Source: Anaerolineales bacterium UBA2232 (GTDB lineage: Bacteria > Chloroflexota > Anaerolineae > UBA2200). From it: a stretch of DNA of 5,602 nucleotides. Shown here piece after piece: positions 1-5,252 of this stretch (positions are counted from its first letter, which is position 1; the number at the start of each line of letters is the position of its first letter). Made by a program: the position numbers and the translations under genes. Under the pieces are notes generated by a model. It was not told the origin of the DNA, did not search any database, and was given only the letters and a program-made list of their open reading frames with translations. The DNA is taken from the NCBI GenBank assembly GCA_002348045.1, contig DDYO01000305.1, positions 1 to 5,602 on the forward strand, written 5' to 3'.

Positions 1-32
1 ATAGTATGTCTTGGACACCGCACATTCCAGCT

Positions 33-61
33 TTGCCATGGCTGTCGATGGGTAGTATACT
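33..61 (+). promoter_or_regulatory. Sigma-70-type promoter of the PIG-L/SpeE-like/Lit-like operon
   Basis: A -35 element TTGCCA (33-38) and a -10 element TATACT (56-61) are separated by 17 bases, and each differs from consensus at one position. The expected transcription start is near 68, giving a 5' UTR of roughly 36 bases before the ATG at 104. The -10 box lies within an inverted repeat (51-64) that could be an operator. This is a prediction from sequence match and position only. Confidence 0.6.
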
Positions 62-64
62 GCC
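51..64. repeat. Short inverted repeat over the -10 box
   Basis: AGTATACT (54-61) is a perfect 8-base palindrome. It is flanked by GG (51-52) and CC (63-64), which extend the symmetry, and a single T/G pair (53/62) breaks it. It coincides with the predicted -10 element, where a dimeric repressor could compete with RNA polymerase. A short AT-containing palindrome at a -10 box can arise by chance, so an operator role is only a suggestion. Confidence 0.3.
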
Positions 65-103
65 TCTAGCTGCGCTTAGCCTCACCTATGCGAGACTTAC
101 CCG

Positions 104-874
104 ATGCGCTCAATCTACATTTCCCCTCATCTGGACGATGCGGCGCTATCCGCCGGCGGATGGATCTATACCCAGGCAAGTCGTGGAGCTAGGCCCCTGG
201 TAATCACTTGTTTCGCCGGGGTGCCCAACTACCGCCATGTCTCCCTTTTCGCTTCGGAGCAACACCAACGATGGCAGGATGCAGACAGCCCGGTCGAAAG
301 GCGCCGGTGCGAAGATGCCACGGCCATGAGTCGGCTGGGCGCGGACTATGCCCACTGGGATTACCTCGACTGTATCTATCGCCGTGACACTGAGGGGCTG
401 CCCATGTACCAGAGCGAAGAAGAAATCTTTGGTTCGGTAAGGGAGGAAGACCGCGGTCTCATTCAGGAGCTGATGGCAAGATTCTCCTCGCTTCATCAGC
501 AAGGTATTGGCCCTCTCTATGTGCCCCTTGGCGTAGGCCACCATGTTGACCACCAAATCGTGCGGGAGGCCGGGCTTTTGCTTATGGCACAAGGAGTGCT
601 GGTCGAGTTCTATGAAGATTATCCTTATGCACACGATCCATTTTTCTTGCAGCAGACCTTGTCCGAATGGTCATCCCCACCTGCCCCCTATTTGCAGCTC
701 CTCACGGCTGCCGCCGTGGACGCCAAGATCAGCTCCGTGTGCCTCTACAGATCCCAGGTGGAAACACTTTTCGGTGGGCTAGAAGCTGTCTCAGGTCAAG
801 TTCTGGGGTACTCGAAAAGAGTAGGCGGAGGCAGCACGTATGCGGAGCGTTTCTGGCGCGGGGGCAGCAGATGA
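104..874 (+). CDS. PIG-L/LmbE family zinc-dependent deacetylase, 256 aa
   Basis: This is a putative N-acetyl-sugar or related amide deacetylase of the PIG-L (LmbE/MshB/BshB) superfamily, which removes acetyl groups from GlcNAc-type substrates with a bound divalent metal. The N-terminal signature PHLDDAALSAGG is at residues 8-19 and the second metal motif GHHVDH at 145-150. By analogy with MshB, His9, Asp12 and His150 should bind the metal and Asp11 should act as general base. The length is typical of the family, and no signal peptide or membrane segment is visible, so it is probably cytoplasmic. ATG 104 is the first start after an in-frame TAG at 77-79, though no clear Shine-Dalgarno sequence precedes it. 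Its TGA overlaps the next gene's ATG (871-874), implying coupled translation. The family is secure. The substrate is unknown, because these enzymes act on mycothiol or bacillithiol precursors, glycolipids, antibiotics and other compounds. Confidence 0.9.
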   Translation: MRSIYISPHLDDAALSAGGWIYTQASRGARPLVITCFAGVPNYRHVSLFASEQHQRWQDADSPVERRRCEDATAMSRLGADYAHWDYLDCIYRRDTEGLPMYQSEEEIFGSVREEDRGLIQELMARFSSLHQQGIGPLYVPLGVGHHVDHQIVREAGLLLMAQGVLVEFYEDYPYAHDPFFLQQTLSEWSSPPAPYLQLLTAAAVDAKISSVCLYRSQVETLFGGLEAVSGQVLGYSKRVGGGSTYAERFWRGGSR

Positions 875-2442
875 GCATCGGCCGCGCGTCCCACAACAAC
901 CGGACTGACTCTGCACAAGCAGCTCTGTTGAACGTGACCGTCTTTGCCTCGGGAGCCGCAACAATGGCCCTGGAAATGTGCACTTCACGGCTCCTTGCAC
1001 CCTACTATGGCAATTCCCTGCCCGTGTGGGGTCTCCTCATCGGGATGCTGCTGGCGTACTTGGCGGTTGGACATGCACTGGGGGGATGGCTGGCGGACCG
1101 ATGCCCCCGAAGCGCGCTTCTCTATGAGCTTGCTGCCGTTGCAGGTCTCGCGATCGGATTTCTTCCGCACGTCGCCTCTCCCATTCTGCGTCACTCCATC
1201 GTGGGTTTCACGAGCTACCAGAGTGCAATGGTGATCGGCGCTCTCTTTGCCGTGGTGGTGCTACTGGCCGTCCCCACCGTGCTACTGGGATGCATCTTCC
1301 CTTTTGCAGCAAGGTTGAGACTATCGGACCCGTCGCATAGCGGCACCGTCACAGGACGCCTCTACGCCCTCTCAACCCTTGGCAGCCTAGTCGGTACCTT
1401 TATGCCCGTGTTTGTCCTTATTCCGAACTGGGGGACTAGGCGCACCCTCTTTGTTGTTTCGATGTCTGTCCTGGCAATAACGATTGTTGGTATGCGGCAA
1501 TGCAGGCTGCGCCGTTTGTGGCTTTATCTCGCGGTCGCGGCTGTGGTTACCATCCTGTACTTCTTGCCACAGGGGCCCATCAAACCCGTCTCAGGCCTGA
1601 TATACGAGATGGAATCGTCATATAACTACATCCAGCTCATCGAAGACGGCGACTCCATCCTGCTCAAGTTAAACGAAGGCGAAGGAATACAGAGTGTCCA
1701 CCGACGCGACTCCCTTCTAACCGGTTATGTTTACGACTACTTTCTCCTGGCTCCATTCTTTCGTAGTCAGCCACAGGCCACTTCCCCAGACAGCCTGTGC
1801 CTCATCGGCCTTGCCGGTGGTACCATGGCAACCCAGTACAGTGCCGTCTACGGACCCATTACCATTGATGGCCTGGAGATTGACCCTGCGCTCATTTCCG
1901 TGGCCAAGAGCTATATGGGGGCCGACCTGCCCAACGTGAGGGCGCTCCCGGTCGATGGCCGCTACTTCCTTGCCACCACTGCTCAGACCTATGACGTCAT
2001 CATCGTGGATGCCTACATTCCGCCTTACATACCCTTTCACCTCACGACCGCCGAGTTCTTCTCCCTTGTCTGGGAACACCTCACTCACGATGGTGTGCTG
2101 GCGCTCAACATCGCCCGCACTGAGGACGACTACTCGCTGGTCAATGCCATCGCCTTTACCCTACGCCGCGTCTTCCCCAGCGTATATCTGATGGATACCC
2201 AGAGCAATCTGAACACCATCGTCATCGCCTCACGCCAACCCACTCGCCTAGAGCATGTCGCGGCATCAATCGCCAACACAACCAACCCAGTGCTGAAACA
2301 GGTGGCTGCGCGCGCCGCTGGTCGCGCGCGGGAATTCACAGCACACCAGGGACAGCTCCTGGTTGACGACCACGCGCCCGTGGAGCAGATCACCCACGCC
2401 GTAGTGGTCCGCTATCTCTTGGGAGGACCACATGCACCATAG
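871..2442 (+). CDS. Membrane-anchored spermidine-synthase-like protein (fused polytopic/aminopropyltransferase-fold), 523 aa
   Basis: The N-terminal half is hydrophobic, with about seven predicted membrane segments (roughly 18-36, 50-72, 83-101, 118-147, 163-187, 192-208, 215-232). It includes the family-typical stretch around residues 34-76 (E35, R40, LAPYYG, GGWLADR). The C-terminal half is a Rossmann methyltransferase-like domain of the spermidine synthase type. It shows a glycine motif LIGLAGGT (311-318), the acidic strand end GLEID (334-338) expected to hold the nucleoside ribose, VDGR (361-364), and YDVIIVDAY (374-382) followed by PFHLTTAEFF (388-397). The canonical GGGDG motif and the usual polyamine-site residues are altered, so true putrescine aminopropyl transfer is doubtful. 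The reading frame is open back to an ATG at 667, but that region lies inside the PIG-L gene. ATG 871, in the ATGA overlap, gives the expected N-terminus just before the first helix. The family is clear and the reaction is not. Confidence 0.85.
   Translation: MSIGRASHNNRTDSAQAALLNVTVFASGAATMALEMCTSRLLAPYYGNSLPVWGLLIGMLLAYLAVGHALGGWLADRCPRSALLYELAAVAGLAIGFLPHVASPILRHSIVGFTSYQSAMVIGALFAVVVLLAVPTVLLGCIFPFAARLRLSDPSHSGTVTGRLYALSTLGSLVGTFMPVFVLIPNWGTRRTLFVVSMSVLAITIVGMRQCRLRRLWLYLAVAAVVTILYFLPQGPIKPVSGLIYEMESSYNYIQLIEDGDSILLKLNEGEGIQSVHRRDSLLTGYVYDYFLLAPFFRSQPQATSPDSLCLIGLAGGTMATQYSAVYGPITIDGLEIDPALISVAKSYMGADLPNVRALPVDGRYFLATTAQTYDVIIVDAYIPPYIPFHLTTAEFFSLVWEHLTHDGVLALNIARTEDDYSLVNAIAFTLRRVFPSVYLMDTQSNLNTIVIASRQPTRLEHVAASIANTTNPVLKQVAARAAGRAREFTAHQGQLLVDDHAPVEQITHAVVVRYLLGGPHAP
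2421..2426 (+). promoter_or_regulatory. Ribosome binding site of the DUF1461/Lit-like gene
   Basis: GGGAGG lies inside the end of the preceding coding region, five bases before ATG 2432. It fixes the start of the membrane protein at that ATG, in an 11-base overlap with the upstream gene. Confidence 0.75.
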
Positions 2443-3142
2443 AGTCACGGAACATCGTTGGGCGTTCGCCGGTCTGCGCCTGGTTCTGGGAGCGTGTGCA
2501 CCCATCTTTGTCCTTCTTTCGAACCTTTACCTGTTGTTCACCCCCGCCTTTGTGCAGTTCGAGTACGCCAAGCCTGGCTTTCCCCCCTCCCTCATCTATG
2601 AGCCCCGAGAGCGACTGGAGCTGGCGCAAGCGACCCTACACTACCTACGATCCGACAAGGACGCCGCTTTCTTGGCCGGCCTGCGCTCCCGGAACGGGGA
2701 AGTGTACAATCCCCGGGAAATCAGCCACATGGTGGATGTCAAGATGGTGCTAAACACTGCGCTTGGGGTTCATGCTGGCGCTGGCGTGCTGTGTGCCACG
2801 GTGCTTTTCTTACTCTGGCGGCCGGACACGGCACGCCGGTCTGCCTGGCAATCGGTCTTCGTTGGATGCGTAGTGTTCATCGGCACCCTGCTAAGCATAG
2901 GCCTAGTGGCTTACGTGAGGTTCGACCTCTTCTTCACAGCATTCCACCGGGCCTTCTTCGAAGGGGATTCATGGCTCTTTGCCTACTCCGACACCCTTAT
3001 TCAGTTGTTCCCTCTGCCCCTTTGGATCGACGCCACATGGTATCTCAGCCTGCTGAGCATTGCAGAGTGCTCAGCACTAGCTGCTTTCTGCTGGCTTCGC
3101 TTGCGCCCCGCAGCGGCCCAACCCAGTGAAAGCACCGGGTGA
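2432..3142 (+). CDS. DUF1461/TIGR01906 integral membrane protein, Lit (lipoprotein intramolecular transacylase)-like, 236 aa
   Basis: A polytopic membrane protein with about four hydrophobic segments (roughly 15-38, 107-129, 141-162, 203-223) and a polar, probably extracytoplasmic loop between the first two. Two blocks identify the family: EISHMVDVK (96-104) and FHRAFFEGDSWLF (171-183), the latter followed by D187, LIQLFP (189-194) and LWID (197-200). Characterised members of this family in Enterococcus and Bacillus (Lit) move an acyl chain from the diacylglyceryl group to the amino-terminal cysteine of a lipoprotein, producing lyso-form lipoproteins. His99 and His172 sit in the two most conserved blocks and are the natural catalytic candidates. 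Length and topology fit the family. The start is set by a strong Shine-Dalgarno sequence, and the gene overlaps its upstream neighbour by 11 bases, so it is the third member of the operon. Family assignment is firm. Lit activity in this organism is inference. Confidence 0.8.
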   Translation: MHHRVTEHRWAFAGLRLVLGACAPIFVLLSNLYLLFTPAFVQFEYAKPGFPPSLIYEPRERLELAQATLHYLRSDKDAAFLAGLRSRNGEVYNPREISHMVDVKMVLNTALGVHAGAGVLCATVLFLLWRPDTARRSAWQSVFVGCVVFIGTLLSIGLVAYVRFDLFFTAFHRAFFEGDSWLFAYSDTLIQLFPLPLWIDATWYLSLLSIAECSALAAFCWLRLRPAAAQPSESTG

Positions 3143-3185
3143 CGACTGCGATAGCCAACCCAGGAAGGATCCCCATAGCCGCACA

Positions 3186-3214
3186 TTGACAACCATCGTT
3201 ACATGATGTACAAT
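3186..3214 (+). promoter_or_regulatory. Strong sigma-70-type promoter upstream of rpsA
   Basis: A perfect -35 element TTGACA (3186-3191) and a near-perfect -10 element TACAAT (3209-3214) are separated by exactly 17 bases. Transcription should begin near 3221, about 300 bases before the rpsA start codon. No promoter of similar quality appears between here and the gene, so this is the likely source of rpsA mRNA, with possible read-through from the upstream operon. The strength fits a ribosomal protein gene. Confidence 0.8.
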
Positions 3215-3312
3215 CGTCTCATCAGAATAATCGTCAAGTTATGTTGGTGTCCCTGTCTTACACTCTGGCCTATCGTTGCTAGAGGCAGATCGAGGACTCT
3301 GCGCAGCAGTCA

Positions 3313-3337
3313 GGGCTTTGCTGTGGCGGCAAACCCC
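3313..3337 (+). promoter_or_regulatory. Stable leader hairpin
   Basis: GGG (3313-3315) pairs with CCC (3335-3337), and TTTGCTG (3317-3323) pairs with CGGCAAA (3327-3333) around a three-base TGG loop. A single C-C mismatch (3316/3334) separates the two helices. Its right arm contains most of the GGCGGCA segment (3325-3331) that can instead pair with TGCCGCC (3408-3414), so the two structures compete. Confidence 0.45.
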
Positions 3338-3402
3338 GTGTGTGTGGGCACCGTGCCGAGGCCAAGGATGACCTCACTTCTCTGAATCTACGCAGATCCG
3401 GT

Positions 3403-3444
3403 CTGGGTGCCGCCGCCAGTTTTCCGGTTGTCAAGGGCACTCGG
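3403..3444 (+). promoter_or_regulatory. Candidate antiterminator helix in the rpsA leader
   Basis: CTGGGTGCC (3403-3411) can pair with GGCACTCGG (3436-3444) in nine consecutive pairs, two of them G-U, closing a 24-base loop. The downstream arm is almost the whole 5' arm of the terminator (3437-3445), so this helix and the terminator cannot coexist. The upstream arm also overlaps TGCCGCC (3408-3414), which can be sequestered by GGCGGCA at 3325-3331. The pairing is visible in the sequence; its function is inferred. Confidence 0.4.
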
Positions 3445-3481
3445 TTTCCGATCACTCGAACCAGGACACCGAGTGCTTTTT
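3437..3481 (+). terminator. Intrinsic (Rho-independent) terminator in front of rpsA
   Basis: GCACTCGGT (3437-3445) is perfectly complementary to ACCGAGTGC (3468-3476), and five T residues follow (3477-3481). TCC (3447-3449) and GGA (3464-3466) can add three pairs inside the loop. A second CACTCG (3453-3458) could also pair with CGAGTG (3470-3475). The terminator ends 41 bases before the S1 start, with no room for a good promoter in between. It could also end the transcript of the upstream deacetylase operon, which has no terminator of its own. Confidence 0.75.
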
Positions 3482-3508
3482 CGTTCGTCAGTACAACAAG
3501 ACATCATT

Positions 3509-3515
3509 GGGGAGG
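3509..3515 (+). promoter_or_regulatory. Strong Shine-Dalgarno of rpsA
   Basis: GGGGAGG stands seven bases before ATG 3523, which fixes the S1 start. An out-of-frame ATG at 3516 begins a four-codon frame directly after this site, too close to be used with it. Confidence 0.85.
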
Positions 3516-3522
3516 ATGATCC

Positions 3523-5196
3523 ATGAGTGAACACCTGGCGTATCTGGAGTCGCTGCCTGACCAGCCGCCAAGCAGCGAGCCTCAGGGCCACGACCAAACA
3601 AGCCATGCTGACCCCAAGGCGGACACGCATGCTGTCGTGGACGAGCCAGCACCAGAAGTTGAGTTTGAGCCACAGGCGATGGCCGACACTCCTCAGGCTG
3701 GCATGGATGAACTCTTTTCGGAGCAGTATACGTATCAGCGTCCCAAGCGCGGTCAGATCCGCCACGGCCGCATCATGTCCATCAGTTCGGACCGTATCAT
3801 CGTGGACCTGGGGCTCAAACGGGAAGGGGTGGTCCCAGAAGATGACCTTGCTCAGGTAGGAGCGGATGCCATCGCTCAACTCGCTGTCGGTGAAGAGATA
3901 CCGGTCACCATCATCAGGACGGAAGATGACAAGGAAGGCGCCATCCTCGTATCTTGGTCCCGTGCGCGTCAGGAGCAAGATTGGTTTGATGTAGAGCGTC
4001 TGCGTGACAACGGTGAGATCTGGGAAGGCAAGGTGCGAGGTCACAACCGGGGCGGGCTCATCGTCCACTATGGCAAGATACGCGGGTTCATCCCGGCGTC
4101 GCACATCACGGGCATCTCGCGGCGACTGGACGCCGAAACCCTGCAGACCAAGCTGGGCGAGATGGACAATCAAGTGCTCCCGCTAAAGGTCATCGAAGTC
4201 GATCGGCAGAACCGGCGATTAATCTTTTCCGAACGGGTGGCCCGCCGCGAGTGGCGCGTCCAACGTCGTGAAAGGCTCCTCGACGAACTCAAAGAAGGCG
4301 AGATCGTACAGGGGGTGGTGAGCAACATCTGTGACTTCGGCGCCTTCGTTGACGTCGGAGGTACTGACGGTCTGGTCCACATTTCAGAGCTTTCGTGGCG
4401 CCGCACCGCCCATCCCGGTGAGGTAGTCAAGGTTGGCGACGAGGTTGATGTTTACGTCCTGCGCGTAGACCGAGATCGTAAGCGCATCGGACTCAGCATG
4501 AGGCTCGCCGAGCCAGATCCATGGGAGACCGTTGATAGTAAGTACGAAGTGGGCCAGATGCTCACCGTAACCATTACCAAGCTGATTGACTTTGGGGCGT
4601 TCGCTACTCTGGAAGACGGTATCGAGGGACTGATCCATATCTCTGAACTCGCCGAAGTATCTCCCAAGCAGACCAGTGACGTCGTGGCCATAGGGATGGT
4701 GGTACCCGCGCGTATTATCAAGATCGACAGTCCAAGGCGCCGGATGGGCCTGAGCCTGCGTCACGTGACCGATGAAGAACGCGAGCTCTGGGAGAAGGAG
4801 AGGGCCGACCGGATTGCAGAGTCAGCGGACGAGACCTTGTCCACGGAACCTGATGAGCCAGAAGAATACGAGGCGATCTCTGAGGCCGAAGGGCTAACGG
4901 AGGAGAGCCTATCCATACAGCCCGATGAATCCGAACAAGGGCAGGCAGCCGCCCAGGCCAAAGAGCCTGCCGAAGAGAGCCTGTCCACACAGCCCGATGA
5001 ATCTGAAGCAGGGCAGGCAGTTACCCAGGCCGAAGAGCTAACCAAAGAGCGTGGGGCAACAGAGCCCGACAGCTCCGCCGCAGACCAAGCGGGAGATGTG
5101 TCTGACGAGGCAGCCAGCGAAGAGGACTATCCCATGCCTGGCGCGAACGAGCAGCTGCCCAGTGAGGATGAGGAAATATCGTCAGCGTCCGAGTAG
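3523..5196 (+). CDS. rpsA: 30S ribosomal protein S1, four S1 domains with acidic repeat tail, 557 aa
   Basis: An RNA-binding protein that helps the 30S subunit capture mRNA. Four S1 (OB-fold) domains are visible: about 74-147 (ends VSWSRA), 164-238 (GFIPASHI, LIFSER), 256-327 (DFGAFVDVGGTDGLVHISEL, GLSMR) and 341-413 (DFGAFATLEDGIEGLIHISEL, GLSLR). The last two carry the classic FGAF and GL.HISEL motifs. Domains 1 and 2 are more divergent, as in the ribosome-anchoring part of S1 proteins. E. coli S1 has six domains; four-domain forms occur in many other phyla. Residues 1-70 form an acidic, Pro/Gln-rich low-complexity extension. Residues 414-557 form a strongly acidic, probably disordered tail with four 24-residue repeats. 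The start is well supported by GGGGAGG seven bases upstream. Transcription comes from the promoter at 3186-3214 through the leader terminator. The family is certain. Confidence 0.95.
   Translation: MSEHLAYLESLPDQPPSSEPQGHDQTSHADPKADTHAVVDEPAPEVEFEPQAMADTPQAGMDELFSEQYTYQRPKRGQIRHGRIMSISSDRIIVDLGLKREGVVPEDDLAQVGADAIAQLAVGEEIPVTIIRTEDDKEGAILVSWSRARQEQDWFDVERLRDNGEIWEGKVRGHNRGGLIVHYGKIRGFIPASHITGISRRLDAETLQTKLGEMDNQVLPLKVIEVDRQNRRLIFSERVARREWRVQRRERLLDELKEGEIVQGVVSNICDFGAFVDVGGTDGLVHISELSWRRTAHPGEVVKVGDEVDVYVLRVDRDRKRIGLSMRLAEPDPWETVDSKYEVGQMLTVTITKLIDFGAFATLEDGIEGLIHISELAEVSPKQTSDVVAIGMVVPARIIKIDSPRRRMGLSLRHVTDEERELWEKERADRIAESADETLSTEPDEPEEYEAISEAEGLTEESLSIQPDESEQGQAAAQAKEPAEESLSTQPDESEAGQAVTQAEELTKERGATEPDSSAADQAGDVSDEAASEEDYPMPGANEQLPSEDEEISSASE
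4828..5115 (+). repeat. Four 72-bp tandem repeats encoding 24-residue units in the S1 tail
   Basis: S1 residues 436-459, 460-483, 484-507 and 508-531 align without gaps at a 24-residue period. Each carries an E-rich start and a P-D core (P443-D444, P467-D468, P491-D492, P515-D516). Units two and three share ESLS-x-QPDESE-x-GQA and, by my hand count, 59 of 72 bases. Units one and four are more diverged. The end of unit one (GCCGAAGGGCTAAC) resembles the end of unit three (GCCGAAGAGCTAAC), suggesting more than one duplication step. Repeat-number variation between strains would be expected. Confidence 0.8.
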
Positions 5197-5252
5197 GGTT
5201 GTGTCTTTCAGCCGAATGTTGTGCTACCAGAGAGCAGGCGAGTGGTCGTCAG

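Larger units (their letters stand above)
3143..3522. other. 380-base intergenic region: promoter, structured leader, terminator and ribosome binding site
   Basis: No convincing protein gene is present. Bases 3143-3185 show no intrinsic terminator for the upstream operon: a GGGT/ACCC pairing (3137-3140 with 3158-3161) has no following T-tract. From 3186 the region holds a strong promoter, a leader with several possible hairpins, an intrinsic terminator and the rpsA Shine-Dalgarno sequence. I compared it from memory with tmRNA, RNase P RNA, SRP RNA and common riboswitch motifs and recognised none of them. Confidence 0.75.
3221..3522 (+). promoter_or_regulatory. Long structured 5' leader of rpsA, candidate transcription attenuator
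   Basis: The predicted transcript carries about 300 nt before the S1 start codon. Visible pairings include a hairpin at 3313-3337 (ten pairs, one C-C mismatch, 3-nt loop), GAGG/CCTC plus CA/TG (3358-3375, AGGA loop), ATCT/AGAT (3386-3397, ACGC loop), and a long-range GGCGGCA/TGCCGCC helix (3325-3331 with 3408-3414). The leader ends with an intrinsic terminator, so rpsA expression requires read-through, and some pairings exclude the terminator. The regulatory ligand or protein is unknown. Ribosomal protein leaders are often autoregulated, and S1 itself binds RNA. The alternative is that 3221-3481 is an independent small RNA whose terminator is leaky. Structures were found by eye, without energy calculation. 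Confidence 0.5.

Noticed and set aside
6..203. Open frame of 65 codons upstream of and overlapping the PIG-L gene
   Set aside because: It begins before the predicted promoter, overlaps the deacetylase start in another frame, and resembles no family.
146..634. Minus-strand open frame of 162 codons inside the PIG-L gene
   Set aside because: It is a shadow of a confident deacetylase gene, with no ribosome binding site or family signature.
667..870. N-terminal extension of the SpeE-like protein to ATG 667
   Set aside because: It would overlap the PIG-L coding region by about 200 bases and encodes residues unlike the family. ATG 871 in the ATGA overlap fits better.
3137..3161. GGGT/ACCC pairing after the Lit-like gene as a terminator
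   Set aside because: Four pairs with a long loop and no T-tract do not make an intrinsic terminator.
3241..3282. Possible 13-residue leader peptide (ATG 3241 to TAG 3280-3282)
   Set aside because: It has no Shine-Dalgarno sequence and no run of a regulatory amino acid that would support ribosome-mediated attenuation.
3203..3385. Open frame of 60 codons in the rpsA leader
   Set aside because: Its ATG lies within the promoter, upstream of the expected transcription start, has no ribosome binding site, and the product is low in recognisable features.
3428..3456. TTGTCA as a second -35 box giving a promoter just before rpsA
   Set aside because: No acceptable -10 element lies 16-18 bases downstream (the best match has about two of six bases), so it would not bypass the terminator.
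3388..4173. Minus-strand open frame of 261 codons opposite the S1 gene start
   Set aside because: It lies antisense to a certain rpsA start, shows no recognisable family, and its composition is explained by the codon use of the opposite strand.
5199..5252. TTG start adding 18 residues to the DksA/TraR-like protein
   Set aside because: The added residues (MCLSAECCATREQASGRQ) do not fit the family N-terminus, and TTG 5199 is only two bases from the rpsA stop without a ribosome binding site.
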